From: Tateyamaria sp. ANG-S1
Lineage (GTDB): Bacteria; Pseudomonadota; Alphaproteobacteria; Rhodobacterales; Rhodobacteraceae
Length of the DNA stretch: 64,000 nt
Assembly: GCF_000814025.1 (NCBI RefSeq)
Contig: NZ_JWLL01000006.1
Coordinates: forward strand, 806,001 to 870,000
Direction: 5' to 3'
Shown in pieces: positions 36,065-45,142 of this stretch; positions within the stretch are counted from its first letter, which is position 1, and each line of letters begins with the position of its first letter. Both the position numbers and the translations under genes were made by a program. Under the pieces are notes generated by a model. It was not told the DNA's origin and did no database searches. It saw only the letters and a list, made by a program, of their open reading frames with translations.

Positions 36065-36873
36065 GGCTCCTCATGCCGCGCGAAAACGCAAAAGCCAAGC
36101 CCCGGCGCAGCGGCACGAGAACAGGCGCTTTCTCGGGTCAAACCATGGCCGGTCCTACACGCCGGGACAGATCGCGCCGGACATCGCGTCACTCCAACCC
36201 GGCGAAGCACCTGCACAAAGAATAGGCAGCGATGCGGGCAACATCCGGCACCGCACTGCGTATTTGACTCCGATTTCGCACAGATTTCCCACATTCAACG
36301 CACTTTCGGCAAAGCGCTGCCGCCGCATGGGCAAGGGCTCGCCTGCTGCGGAACAGCCGACTTGCTTACCATGGGTTAAGCATCAAAGCTGTATGACACG
36401 TAGGAAAGAACATCTTTTTTAACTCTTTTTAGGGGCACCACATGTCCAATAGATGGGCGACCCAGGACCGGACTCCGATGTCCTTTGACGCACCCGGCAC
36501 ATGCCGTGGCGTTCGCCTTGCCCATCACATGCTCAGCAAATCAGCAGACCGCCCACGACATGTGAGCACGCTCAACCGCGCCGCCCCGCAGCGTGGTTCT
36601 CTCAGCATGCAACAAACGCCCCTCACAAAGCCCCCCACACAGCACTTGTGCACCACTCACGGAGGGCGGGCGCACCTGTAACGGGTGCGCCCAAATTACC
36701 GCAAGTCCATGCTTGACCGAATTAGGTGCAGCCGCACAGACGCGGATTGCCTGCGCCATCCATGCAAAAAATCTATGAGCAACCGCGCTTCTTTCAATTG
36801 GAAGTAGCACGGGGCCTTCCCCACCTCTTTGCCACAACGTCCTCAGACGGACGCCAAACCCAAGGAGAACCGT
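36065..36873. other. Gene-poor region between tgt and the NTF2-like gene
   Basis: About 810 bases without a convincing gene. Contents: a hairpin GGGCGCACC-TGTAACG-GGTGCGCCC (36668-36692); an ATG at 36442 with AGGGG upstream opening a 79-codon frame that has an unusual Arg/His/Cys-rich composition and no family; AT-rich patches at 36360-36430. It may hold a small RNA or a degenerate gene. Confidence 0.5.
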
Positions 36874-37425
36874 ATGCTCAAGACACTCACCCTGACCTCC
36901 GCCCTGGCCCTCGCCGCAACAGCAGGCCTGGCCGGATCAGCGGACAAGCACGCGCTGACCCCAGAAAAAGTGACCGAATTCAAAACCGCCTGGGGCGAAG
37001 GGATCGTGAATATCGGCCAGATCCACACCGATGGCGGCGATTACGAGGCCGCCGCACGCGAACATATCGAAACCTTCTATGCCTATGGCGACGCGGACGT
37101 TCTCTTCAAACCCACCCTCGCCAGCGAAGACCAATTCCGCGGCACCTTTGACGAGGCGCTGTCCTACTTCGTCGGCGGCAGCATCGAAGAAGACGGCGGC
37201 TTTGCCATAGCACCCTACACCGCCGTGCGCTGGGAGAACGAAGGCACGACCATCATCGGCGACACCGCCATGGCTATGGGCAACTACTTCTTCACCACGA
37301 CCGATGGCGAAGAGATCAAGGTCGAATACACCTTTGGCATCCAGCAAATGGACGACGGCGAGATGAAGATCGTCCTGCACCACTCCTCCATTCCGTTTAC
37401 GGCCGACGAAGCCACCGAGTCGTAA
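36874..37425 (+). CDS. Exported NTF2/SnoaL-like protein (CaMKII-association-domain-like)
   Basis: 183 residues from the ATG at 36874, which has AAGGAG 6 bases upstream. A signal peptide (MLKTLTLTSALALAATAGLA) is followed by an NTF2-like cone fold ending in the typical HHSSIPF strand. Function of such exported proteins is not settled. It follows a long gene-poor stretch and is transcribed alone. Confidence 0.75.
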   Translation: MLKTLTLTSALALAATAGLAGSADKHALTPEKVTEFKTAWGEGIVNIGQIHTDGGDYEAAAREHIETFYAYGDADVLFKPTLASEDQFRGTFDEALSYFVGGSIEEDGGFAIAPYTAVRWENEGTTIIGDTAMAMGNYFFTTTDGEEIKVEYTFGIQQMDDGEMKIVLHHSSIPFTADEATES

Positions 37426-37558
37426 ACAGAGCTCCGGCAGGCGTGCCGGAAAGGGTGTCGGCTGGACCACCGCCAGTTGGGTGCAGCCGACATCCAAACC
37501 CTTTACCCCCTGATCCCGTTTCCCTATATAAACGGTCAGGAACCAGTACGGGGTCACC

Positions 37559-37921
37559 ATGAACCAGCCCACAGACCAGATGGAAGGCACGCCGCTGATC
37601 GCGCCCTCCTCCACCGACCACCCGCTGCACGAGGCGGTGGTTGAAGCGTGCCGCACGGTCTACGACCCCGAAATTCCTGTGAACATCTATGAACTCGGCC
37701 TGATCTACACGATCGACATCTCGCCCGAGAACGAGGTCAAGGTGATCATGTCGCTCACCGCCCCCGGCTGCCCCGTCGCAGGCGAAATGCCCGGTTGGGT
37801 CGCGGATGCGGTTGAACCGCTGCCGGGCGTGAAACAGGTCGACGTGGAACTCACATGGGAGCCGCCCTGGGGCATGGAGATGATGTCGGACGAGGCGCGG
37901 CTGGAACTGGGCTTCATGTAA
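37559..37921 (+). CDS. sufT: MIP18/DUF59 Fe-S assembly protein (SufT type)
   Basis: 120 residues. The DUF59 core is clear: EACRTVYDPEIPVNIYELGL, followed by the Cys motif in TAPGCPVAGEMP and VDVELTWEPPWGMEMMSDEA. SufT helps mature Fe-S proteins. Other suf genes are not adjacent, though an A-type protein lies 2.5 kb away. Confidence 0.9.
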   Translation: MNQPTDQMEGTPLIAPSSTDHPLHEAVVEACRTVYDPEIPVNIYELGLIYTIDISPENEVKVIMSLTAPGCPVAGEMPGWVADAVEPLPGVKQVDVELTWEPPWGMEMMSDEARLELGFM

Positions 37922-38028
37922 TCGGCGGCCCATCGCCCACCGTTACAAAACCATCATCCAGATATTGATAAACCGTCACACGCAGGCGTCATCCTAGCGG
38001 GGTTAAGACCCTTCTAAGGATAATACAC

Positions 38029-39240
38029 ATGCGTTTCACCGCCGCCTGCCTGCTGCTCGCATCGGCCCCAGCAGCCCTGTTTGCCGAGACCGCTCCCGTC
38101 GCCATCGACTACGGCCCCCGCCCCGCCTACCTGATCGACAAGCTGCCCGAGGGCGAGCTGAAGTCGAAGCTGCAAAGCTGCCAGGGCCAGACGCCCACCA
38201 AATCCGACTTCTCCATCGGCCACCGCGGCGCGCCCATGATGTTCCCGGAACACACCGTGGAATCGAACGTGGCCGCCGCCCGCATGGGCGCAGGCATCCT
38301 CGAATGTGACGTGACCTTTACCGAAGATCACGAACTGGTCTGCCGCCACGCGCAGAACGACCTGCACACCACGACCAACATCCTGCTCACCGATCTGGCC
38401 GACACCTGCGTCACCCCCTTCTCGCCCGCCAGCGGCGACACGGACGCAACCGCCGAGTGCCGCACATCGGAACTGACGCTCGCCGAATTCCAGACACTGA
38501 CGCCGAAAATGGACAGCTCCGACGCCTCCGCCACCACGGCCGAGGAGTTTCAAGGCGGCATCGCAGGCTGGCGTACCGACCTCTACACCGACGGCGCGCA
38601 ACTGATGACTCACGCCGAATCCATCGAGCTTTTCGCCTACCTCGGCGCCAAGTTCACGCCCGAGCTCAAAACCCCCTCGGTCGAGATGCCCCACAATGGC
38701 TTCAGCCAGGAAGACTACGCCCAAAAGCTGGTCGATGAGTACAAGGCCGCAGGCATCCCCGCCTCCGACGTCTGGCTGCAAAGCTTCAACCTCGAAGACG
38801 TGCTTTACTGGATCGAAGCCGAACCCGAATTCGGCGCACAGGCCGTCTATCTCGACGACAGCTACAACATCGACGGGTTCGACGCGAACGACCCCGCTAC
38901 CTACCCCGACAGCATGGAAAGCCTCTATGAGCGTGGCGTACGCTACGTGGCCCCCCCGCTCTGGATGCTGGTCACAATGGAAGACGGCCAGATCGTCCCC
39001 TCGGCCTACGCCAAGGAGGCCAAAGCCGCTGGCCTGAACATCATCACGTGGACACTCGAACGCTCCGGCCCACTGGGTTCGGGCGGCGGCTGGTACTTCC
39101 AGTCCATTGCCGAGGCGACCACCCATGACGGCGTCTATTACGAATTGCTGGACGTGCTGGCGCAGGACGTGGGTGTCGTGGGCGTCTTCTCCGACTGGCC
39201 TGCCACGGTCACCTACTACGCAAACTGCATGGGCCTGTAA
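38029..39240 (+). CDS. Exported glycerophosphodiester phosphodiesterase
   Basis: 403 residues. A signal peptide ends near residue 19 ([12 protein letters not shown]). GDPD motifs: [15 protein letters not shown] with a catalytic His, [18 protein letters not shown] with Glu/Asp metal ligands, and ELKTPS. It splits glycerophosphodiesters into glycerol-3-phosphate and an alcohol, in the periplasm. A terminator follows at 39281. Confidence 0.92.
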   Translation: MRFTAACLLLASAPAALFAETAPVAIDYGPRPAYLIDKLPEGELKSKLQSCQGQTPTKSDFSIGHRGAPMMFPEHTVESNVAAARMGAGILECDVTFTEDHELVCRHAQNDLHTTTNILLTDLADTCVTPFSPASGDTDATAECRTSELTLAEFQTLTPKMDSSDASATTAEEFQGGIAGWRTDLYTDGAQLMTHAESIELFAYLGAKFTPELKTPSVEMPHNGFSQEDYAQKLVDEYKAAGIPASDVWLQSFNLEDVLYWIEAEPEFGAQAVYLDDSYNIDGFDANDPATYPDSMESLYERGVRYVAPPLWMLVTMEDGQIVPSAYAKEAKAAGLNIITWTLERSGPLGSGGGWYFQSIAEATTHDGVYYELLDVLAQDVGVVGVFSDWPATVTYYANCMGL

Positions 39241-39280
39241 CCCGTACACCCGCGCCATCCCCGCGCACCACAGGCTCGAA

Positions 39281-39312
39281 AGGGTCGCCGGTCCCCCCGG
39301 CGGCCCTTTTTT
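39281..39312 (+). terminator. Intrinsic terminator of the glycerophosphodiesterase gene
   Basis: AGGGTCGCCGG pairs with CCGGCGGCCCT (one T-G wobble), loop TCCCC, followed by a T-run at 39307-39312. About 40 bases past the stop. Confidence 0.9.
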
Positions 39313-39315
39313 GGC

Positions 39316-39462
39316 TCACAGGCGGCGCAAAATCCACATCAACACCCGACGGCGGCGCTGCCTGCGCTTGCGATTTTGCTCTGCCTCTTGCATTTCTGCA
39401 AATAGGCGCTGCTCTTGGGTGTAAATACTTTGCGTTTCCATTGACTTGTAAAGATGTAGCAT
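39316..39462 (-). CDS. Small basic protein, 48 residues
   Basis: The ATG at 39462 is preceded by AAGGA at 6-base spacing. The peptide (MLHLYKSMETQSIYTQEQRL, then a Glu-rich middle) ends in a run of Lys/Arg (RKRRQRRRRV) before WILRRL. It is divergent from LysR, 83 bases away. Unknown function; the basic tail suggests nucleic acid or membrane contact. Confidence 0.5.
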   Translation of the reverse strand: MLHLYKSMETQSIYTQEQRLFAEMQEAEQNRKRRQRRRRVLMWILRRL

Positions 39463-39545
39463 AGGATGTCCTTTCGTTCTGCACCCTATATGGCGCAGCG
39501 AGATCCGCATTGTCAGACCCCGGTTTCGCACCTAGACTTGCAATC

Positions 39546-40415
39546 ATGCAAATCACCGATTGGACAGATTACGGGCTCTTCGCCGCCGTGGCCCGCCACG
39601 GCTCGCTCGCCCGTGCCGCGCATGAGACGGGGCTCAGCCAGGCCACGCTCTCGCGCCGCATGACCGCCCTTGAACAACGGACCGGCCGCAGGCTCTTCGC
39701 TCATGGTGCCGCGGGCTACACCCCCACCACCGAAGGGCGCGCCCTGCTCGAACAAGCCAAAAAGATGGAGGCCGCAGCCCGCGGCATCGCCCACTGGTCC
39801 GCCGCCCAATCCGGCCCGCCCCGCGTGCGTATCTCTGCGGGCACCTGGACCATGCTCTACCTCGCCCGCCACCTCGACACCTACTGGCGCCAAGGCGACC
39901 GCTGGACCCCCGAATTCGTTAGCTGCAACCTCGACATGGACATCGAACGGCGCGAGGTCGACATCGGCATCCGCAACCGCCGCCCCAATCACGACTGGCT
40001 CGCCGGTCGCCGCACCGGGTTCGTGGAACATGCCGTCTATGCGGTATCCGAGGACATCAAAGGCTGGATCGGCCCCAGCGACGACACCGCCACCCTGCCC
40101 TCCGAGGCCTGGACAATCGCCCATCATGGCGACGACATGGTCGCCGTCTCCAATGACCCGCAGGTGCGCATGGCGCTCGCGCAAAGCGGTGTGGGCCGCG
40201 TCGTCCTGCCCACCTTCGCCGCCGACACAGCACCAGGGCTGATCCGCGTCTCCGGCATCGTTGACGCGCTCACGTCCGAAGAATGGCTCGTCTGCCACCA
40301 GGACACCCGCCACGACCCAGCGATCCGCGCCGCCCTCGACGCCATCAGCGCTTTCCTCAAACGCCCCCGCCCCTTGCGGGATGCCGCCGAAAGCCCTACC
40401 TTATCGGTCGGATAA
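39546..40415 (+). CDS. LysR-family transcriptional regulator
   Basis: 289 residues from the ATG at 39546 (MQITDWTDYGLFAAVARHGS); an earlier in-frame ATG would add 12. HTH at 5-60 (AAHETGLSQATLSRRMTALEQ) then an effector-binding domain (about 85-280). The divergent neighbour is a small basic ORF, so its target is not obvious. It ends 14 bases before the A-type Fe-S carrier gene. Confidence 0.9.
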   Translation: MQITDWTDYGLFAAVARHGSLARAAHETGLSQATLSRRMTALEQRTGRRLFAHGAAGYTPTTEGRALLEQAKKMEAAARGIAHWSAAQSGPPRVRISAGTWTMLYLARHLDTYWRQGDRWTPEFVSCNLDMDIERREVDIGIRNRRPNHDWLAGRRTGFVEHAVYAVSEDIKGWIGPSDDTATLPSEAWTIAHHGDDMVAVSNDPQVRMALAQSGVGRVVLPTFAADTAPGLIRVSGIVDALTSEEWLVCHQDTRHDPAIRAALDAISAFLKRPRPLRDAAESPTLSVG

Positions 40416-40429
40416 CCCCGGAGGTTCCC

Positions 40430-40810
40430 ATGTTTTCCATCCCCGGCAAACAGGCCGTGACCATCACCGACCGCGCCGCTGCGCAAATCTCCAAACTGAT
40501 GGAGAAAGAAGGCCATTCCGGCCTCCGCATCGGCGTGAAAAAGGGCGGCTGCGCAGGCATGGAATACACCATGGAATATGTGGACGAAGCCGACCCAAAC
40601 GACGAAACCGTCGAACAGGACGGCGCGCGCGTGATGATCGCGCCCATGGCGCAGATGTTCCTCTTCGGCACCGAAATCGACTACGAAACGTCATTGTTGG
40701 AGTCGGGTTTCAAGTTCAACAACCCCAACGTGACCGACGCCTGCGGCTGCGGCGAAAGCATCTCGTTCAAGGACGTCGAAGAACTGCAAGCCGAACAAAA
40801 CGCAGGCTGA
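40430..40810 (+). CDS. A-type Fe-S carrier (SufA/IscA-like)
   Basis: 126 residues from the ATG at 40430, which has GGAGG 5 bases upstream. The three cluster cysteines are in KKGGCAGMEY and DACGCGESI, the HesB pattern. It delivers Fe-S clusters to targets; the exact role (SufA, IscA or ErpA) is not decided here. The TfoX gene follows after 1 base. Confidence 0.92.
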   Translation: MFSIPGKQAVTITDRAAAQISKLMEKEGHSGLRIGVKKGGCAGMEYTMEYVDEADPNDETVEQDGARVMIAPMAQMFLFGTEIDYETSLLESGFKFNNPNVTDACGCGESISFKDVEELQAEQNAG

Positions 40811-40811
40811 T

Positions 40812-41135
40812 ATGGCCCTCACGGCGGAAGAGATCGACCACGTCCTTGACCTCTTCTCCGGCGTACCCGACCTTTCTACCCGCAAAATGTTCGGCGGCAT
40901 CGGCGTCTATTCCGACGGCACGATCTTCGCCGTAATGATGCGCGATGGCCGCCTGATGCTGAAGGGCCAGGGCGACATGATCCCCCGCTACGACGCCCTC
41001 GACATGGAACGCTGGACCTACCAACGCCCCGGCAAATCCGAGACCGCAATGCCCTATTGGATCATGCCCGACAGCGCGCTCGAAGACGGCGAAGAAGCCT
41101 CGGACCTCGCCCGCGAAGCACTGCAACACCTGTAG
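40812..41135 (+). CDS. TfoX/Sxy N-terminal-domain protein
   Basis: 107 residues, matching TfoX_N: LFSGVPDLSTRKMFGGIGVY and DGTIFAVMMRDGRLMLKGQG, ending in the short helix DLAREALQHL. In gamma-proteobacteria TfoX controls competence; in alphaproteobacteria the role is unknown. It is coupled to the A-type carrier. Confidence 0.85.
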   Translation: MALTAEEIDHVLDLFSGVPDLSTRKMFGGIGVYSDGTIFAVMMRDGRLMLKGQGDMIPRYDALDMERWTYQRPGKSETAMPYWIMPDSALEDGEEASDLAREALQHL

Positions 41136-41162
41136 GGTGCGCATTCACTGCGCACCTCAACC

Positions 41163-42068
41163 CTATGACTTCCCTTGCAAATGCACATAGGTCTCTTCAA
41201 ACCGCGCCGACAAGTGATCCCCAGCCAACATAACCTGCCCCGCCCCCTCAGGCGCCACATTCACATCATAGCTCGGGTTGAAAAACATCGGGATCGAAAT
41301 CCGCTCGGCCAACCCGCCCACAACCCGATGCGGCGTGGCCTTCACCCGGCCCCCAGTCCAAAACTCCAGCATCTCACCGAAGTTGATGATGAACTCCCCC
41401 GGCGGCGCACTCACCGGGATCCACCCGCCGCCACGCTTCCGCACCTCCAACCCCGGCGCCCCATCCGTCGCCAAGAGCGTCAAACATCCGTAATCCGTAT
41501 GCGTCGCAATCCCGAAATCCTTCGCCCCGGCCCAATCGGGCCGCGCCGGATAAAAGTTGCCACGCAAAAGCGCCATCGGCGTCTCAAACGCCCCATCAAA
41601 ATGCGCCGCATCCGCCCCGATGGACCGAGCAATGGCGCGCAAAAGCCCCTTCGCCACATCCAACGCATCGCCGTAATACGCTGAAATCACACGCTTAAAC
41701 GCGGGATCGTCCGGCCACAGGTTCCGCGCATAAAACCGTTTGTCCCCAAGGGGATGCCCCTCGGGCAATTGAAACCCCACATCAAAGAACTGCTTGTAAT
41801 CGGGGTTGGCATCCGGATCGACCTGCTCCGATCCCGGCGCGCCCCACCCCCGGTTCGACCCGGTCCGGGCCATGTCCACAGCCCGCTTCTCAGCCTCCGG
41901 CAGATGAAAGAACGCTGCGTATGTCTCAATTGCCTCCTCGACCCGTTCAGTAGACAGGGCGGTGTTGTAGACAGTGGCAAAGCCAACCCCCGTCGCCGCC
42001 TCACCAAGCGCGGCCAGACTCTCCGCATCGCCTGCCGCCAAAGCCGCCGCATCCAACCGTGGGATCAT
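41163..42068 (-). CDS. 2-oxoglutarate/Fe(II) oxygenase, isopenicillin-N-synthase family
   Basis: 301 residues from the ATG at 42068, with GGAGGG 6 bases upstream. Iron ligands are His and Asp in THTDYGCLTL and His in KATPHRVVGG; the 2-oxoglutarate Arg is in ERISIPMFF. The N-terminal DIOX_N part (TVYNTALSTERVEEAI) is present. The substrate is unknown. It is divergent from tpiA. Confidence 0.9.
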   Translation of the reverse strand: MIPRLDAAALAAGDAESLAALGEAATGVGFATVYNTALSTERVEEAIETYAAFFHLPEAEKRAVDMARTGSNRGWGAPGSEQVDPDANPDYKQFFDVGFQLPEGHPLGDKRFYARNLWPDDPAFKRVISAYYGDALDVAKGLLRAIARSIGADAAHFDGAFETPMALLRGNFYPARPDWAGAKDFGIATHTDYGCLTLLATDGAPGLEVRKRGGGWIPVSAPPGEFIINFGEMLEFWTGGRVKATPHRVVGGLAERISIPMFFNPSYDVNVAPEGAGQVMLAGDHLSARFEETYVHLQGKS

Positions 42069-42153
42069 GTCACGCCCTCCATTTTGGCGCAGCCCTAGCG
42101 CAAGGCGCACCCCAATGCTAGGACCACCGCGACCACTAAAAGCGGAGACTGAC

Positions 42154-42894
42154 ATGCGGCGCAAACTGGCAGCAGGCAACTGGAAGATGAACGGCACACC
42201 CGAAATGCTGGCAGAGCTCTCCACGCTCACCGGCGGCGAGAACGGCCCGCAAATCCTGATCTGCCCGCCCAGCACGCTGCTCACCCGCGCCGCCGACGTC
42301 ACGCTAGGCAGCGAGGTCGAAATCGGCGGCCAGGACTGCCACGCCAACGCATCCGGCGCGCATACCGGTGACGTCGCCGCCGCCATGCTCAAGAACGCAG
42401 GCGCGACGTCCGTCATCGTCGGCCACTCCGAACGCCGCGCCGACCACGCCGAAACCAACGCCCAGGTCCGCGCCAAGGCCGAAGCCGCCTACGCCGCAGG
42501 TCTCACCGCCATCATCTGCATCGGCGAAAGCGAAGAAGAACGGCTCGGCCCCGACTGCCTCAACATCATCGCCGCCCAACTCGACGGCTCCACGCCCGAC
42601 GCGGCGACGGCAGAGAACACAGTGATCGCCTACGAACCCATCTGGGCCATCGGCACCGGTCGCGTCCCCACCATGGAACAAATCGTGGAAACCCACGACA
42701 TGATCCGCGAAAAACTCACCGCCCGCTTCGGCGACGCAGGCGCACACATGCGGGTCCTCTACGGCGGCTCCGTCAAACCAATAAACGCAGCCGAAATCTT
42801 CGAAGCAGAGAATGTAGACGGCGCCCTCGTCGGCGGTGCCTCGCTAAACGCCTCCAACTTCCAGCCCATCATCGACGCGCTGGCCGCCTCTTAA
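42154..42894 (+). CDS. tpiA: Triosephosphate isomerase
   Basis: 246 residues. Interconverts DHAP and GAP in glycolysis and gluconeogenesis. Lys in GNWKMNG, catalytic His in VIVGHSERR, catalytic Glu in AYEPIWAIGTG. The start was chosen as the ATG at 42154 because upstream frame (MAKPTPVA) lacks family similarity. A hairpin element follows. Confidence 0.96.
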   Translation: MRRKLAAGNWKMNGTPEMLAELSTLTGGENGPQILICPPSTLLTRAADVTLGSEVEIGGQDCHANASGAHTGDVAAAMLKNAGATSVIVGHSERRADHAETNAQVRAKAEAAYAAGLTAIICIGESEEERLGPDCLNIIAAQLDGSTPDAATAENTVIAYEPIWAIGTGRVPTMEQIVETHDMIREKLTARFGDAGAHMRVLYGGSVKPINAAEIFEAENVDGALVGGASLNASNFQPIIDALAAS

Positions 42895-42895
42895 C

Positions 42896-42991
42896 CTTTC
42901 TTCTGGCCAAAAATACTTTCGGGGGAGCTCGAGGGGGCAGACAGCCCCCTCGTCCGAAAAAATGAATCGTGTCGCCGAAGGCGTCATTCAT
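42896..42991. repeat. 3'-end hairpin element, copy 3, with extra hairpin
   Basis: After tpiA: TTTCTTCTGGCC then CGAGGGGGC-AGACA-GCCCCCTCG (42930-42952, perfect 9-bp stem) and then ATGAAT ... ATTCAT (42962-42991) with inner GCC/GGC. Same position and motif order as the copies at 24220 and 26902, though the first half is diverged and the loop is AGACA. Confidence 0.55.
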
Positions 42992-42992
42992 G

Positions 42993-44369
42993 TCAGTTGA
43001 TGATCACCTCCGGCCCCATCATCAGCGTGGGCAACCACGTCGAAATGGCCGGAATATACGTCACCATGATCAGGAACACGAAGAGGACAGCCAGGAACGG
43101 CAGCGCCGCCTTCACCACCCGCATCATCGGCATCCCCGCAACGCCAGAGGTCACGAACAGGTTCAGCCCCACGGGCGGCGTGATCATCCCGATCTCCATG
43201 TTCACCACCATGATGATCCCAAGGTGAATGGGGTCGATCCCCAGTTCGACCGCGATAGGAAAGACCAGCGGTGCCACGATGACCAGCAGGCCCGACGGCT
43301 CCATGAATTGCCCCCCAATCAGCAGGATCACGTTCACGATGATCAGGAACACCACGGGACCAAAGCCCGCATCCAGCATGGCCGACGCAATCTGCTGCGG
43401 GATCTGCTCATCTGTCAGAACATGTTTCAAAATCAACGCATTGGCGATGATGAACATCAGCGTGACCGTCAGCTTGCCCGCCTCAAACAGCGCGTTCTTG
43501 GTGTCACGGTGAACGAATGCCGTGACGATGGCCCAGGGCTTTGACAACAGCGAATGGTTTCGCTCCCCCTCCGGCGTCGCCAGCGGCCCCATGTCGCGAT
43601 AGACAAAGACGGCAATCAGGAACGCATAGATGGCGGCCACCGCAGCGGCTTCGGTCGGCGTAAAGATACCCCCGTAAATGCCACCCAGAATGATGACGAT
43701 CAGGAACAACCCGCCAGAGGCGTGCAGCGCGGATTCCCAGACCTCACCCCAGCCCAGCCATTCACCCCTAGGCAGGTTCTTGACCTTGGCCATGACATAG
43801 ATGGTGACCATCAACATGGTGCCCGCCATCAGCCCCGGAATGACCCCCGCCAAGAACATCCGCCCAACGGACACGTCAGTAGCGGCGGCATAGACCACCA
43901 TCACAATCGACGGAGGGATCAGGATGCCCAGCGTCCCTGCGTTCGCGATGACACCGGCGGCAAAATCCTTGGTGTACCCCACCTGCCGCATCCCTGCGAT
44001 CACGATGGAGCCGATGGCAACGACGGTCGCGGGCGATGAGCCGCTGAGAGCGGCGAAGAGCATGCAGGCAAACACGCCCGCAATCGCCAGACCACCGGGA
44101 AAATGCCCCACGATGGCAATGGAGAACCGGATGATCCGCTTCGCCACCCCGCCCGTCGACATGAAGGTCGAGGCAAGGATGAAGAACGGGATCGCGAGCA
44201 ACGTGTAGTGCCCCGCCATCGCCTGGAACAACGTCTGCGCGATGGAGGCGAGCGACGTGTCACTCAGCACCAGCAAGAACAGGATGGACGAGAAACCGAG
44301 GCTCACCGCAATCGGCACGCCGATCAGCATCAGCCCGATGACGAGCGCAAAAAGAATAGCGACTTCCAT
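42993..44369 (-). CDS. dctM: TRAP C4-dicarboxylate transporter, large permease
   Basis: 458 residues with about 12 hydrophobic segments, the DctM layout (LFALVIGLMLIGVPIAVSLG, FILASTFMSTGG, GSSPATVVAIG). The C-terminal PVGLNLFVTSG is a family motif. Slightly longer than the usual 427-450. It works with DctQ in the inner membrane, driven by the ion gradient. The stop is 4 bases from the DctQ start region. Confidence 0.95.
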   Translation of the reverse strand: MEVAILFALVIGLMLIGVPIAVSLGFSSILFLLVLSDTSLASIAQTLFQAMAGHYTLLAIPFFILASTFMSTGGVAKRIIRFSIAIVGHFPGGLAIAGVFACMLFAALSGSSPATVVAIGSIVIAGMRQVGYTKDFAAGVIANAGTLGILIPPSIVMVVYAAATDVSVGRMFLAGVIPGLMAGTMLMVTIYVMAKVKNLPRGEWLGWGEVWESALHASGGLFLIVIILGGIYGGIFTPTEAAAVAAIYAFLIAVFVYRDMGPLATPEGERNHSLLSKPWAIVTAFVHRDTKNALFEAGKLTVTLMFIIANALILKHVLTDEQIPQQIASAMLDAGFGPVVFLIIVNVILLIGGQFMEPSGLLVIVAPLVFPIAVELGIDPIHLGIIMVVNMEIGMITPPVGLNLFVTSGVAGMPMMRVVKAALPFLAVLFVFLIMVTYIPAISTWLPTLMMGPEVIIN

Positions 44370-44373
44370 GGGT

Positions 44374-45066
44374 TCAGTCTCCGGCGTTCATGTGGCGGAC
44401 GTCTTCGATGGCGTCCTCGGCTTCGTGGCTGACGATGAAGGAGGTGTTCTCACCCGTCCAAACGCGGACGAATGCCTGCACAAAGCGAAACAGCAGCAGC
44501 GCCATGCCAAAGGGCAGGATGAAATAGGGAATGAAGCGCGGAATCTTCTCGTATTCCTCGCCCTCGTTCATCAGCGGCTCGATCCAGCGCAGCCACTCGG
44601 GCATGGGGATGTCCACCACCTCGTACCAGCCCCGGAAGGACGTGCGCTTCATCTCTTCAAACCCGGTGGGGAACCAGCGCCCCGTCGTCTGCGGCAGGTT
44701 GGCGAAGTTGGCCCAGTAGTCCCACGCGCCTTTCAAAAGCAGGAAGGCATAGACGATGCAGATGGCCCCGGCGATCAGCGCGAGGACGCGGCGCACCTCT
44801 TTTGAGAAAAGGTTGGTGACGGCATCGACGCCAAGGTTCGCGGTGATCTTCACGGCGTAAGACACACCGAACAGGATCAGCCACGAGAACAGGAACGTCA
44901 CCATCTCGAGGCCCCAGATCAGCCCGGTGTTGAAGCCGTAGCGCAGCACGACATTGATGAAGGTCACGATGGTCATGCCAGCGAGCAGCAGCGCGATCAT
45001 CGTTTCTTCGAATTCATGGACAAAGCGGCCCACAGGCCCTTTGGGTGCATACGCCCCGGACATCAC
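44374..45066 (-). CDS. dctQ: TRAP transporter small permease
   Basis: 230 residues, longer than the usual 160-190. Helices 1-3 (EETMIALLLAGMTIVTFINV, MVTFLFSWLILFG, VLALIAGAICIVYAFLLL), then a roughly 50-residue hydrophilic insert (FEEMKRTSFRGWYEV) before the last segment (LPFGMALLLFRFVQA). Known members with this insert exist in marine bacteria. Gap to dctM is 4 bases. Confidence 0.92.
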   Translation of the reverse strand: MMSGAYAPKGPVGRFVHEFEETMIALLLAGMTIVTFINVVLRYGFNTGLIWGLEMVTFLFSWLILFGVSYAVKITANLGVDAVTNLFSKEVRRVLALIAGAICIVYAFLLLKGAWDYWANFANLPQTTGRWFPTGFEEMKRTSFRGWYEVVDIPMPEWLRWIEPLMNEGEEYEKIPRFIPYFILPFGMALLLFRFVQAFVRVWTGENTSFIVSHEAEDAIEDVRHMNAGD

Positions 45067-45142
45067 GGAAACCTCAGGTTTTATTGGGAAATGGGCGCCC
45101 CGGGATCAAAGCCCCGAGGCGCGGGAACGTCAGGACTTGGCC

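Noticed and set aside
36442-36681. 79-codon ORF with AGGGG ribosome site
   Set aside because: Composition is atypical and no fold or family is visible; kept only as a note in the region entry.
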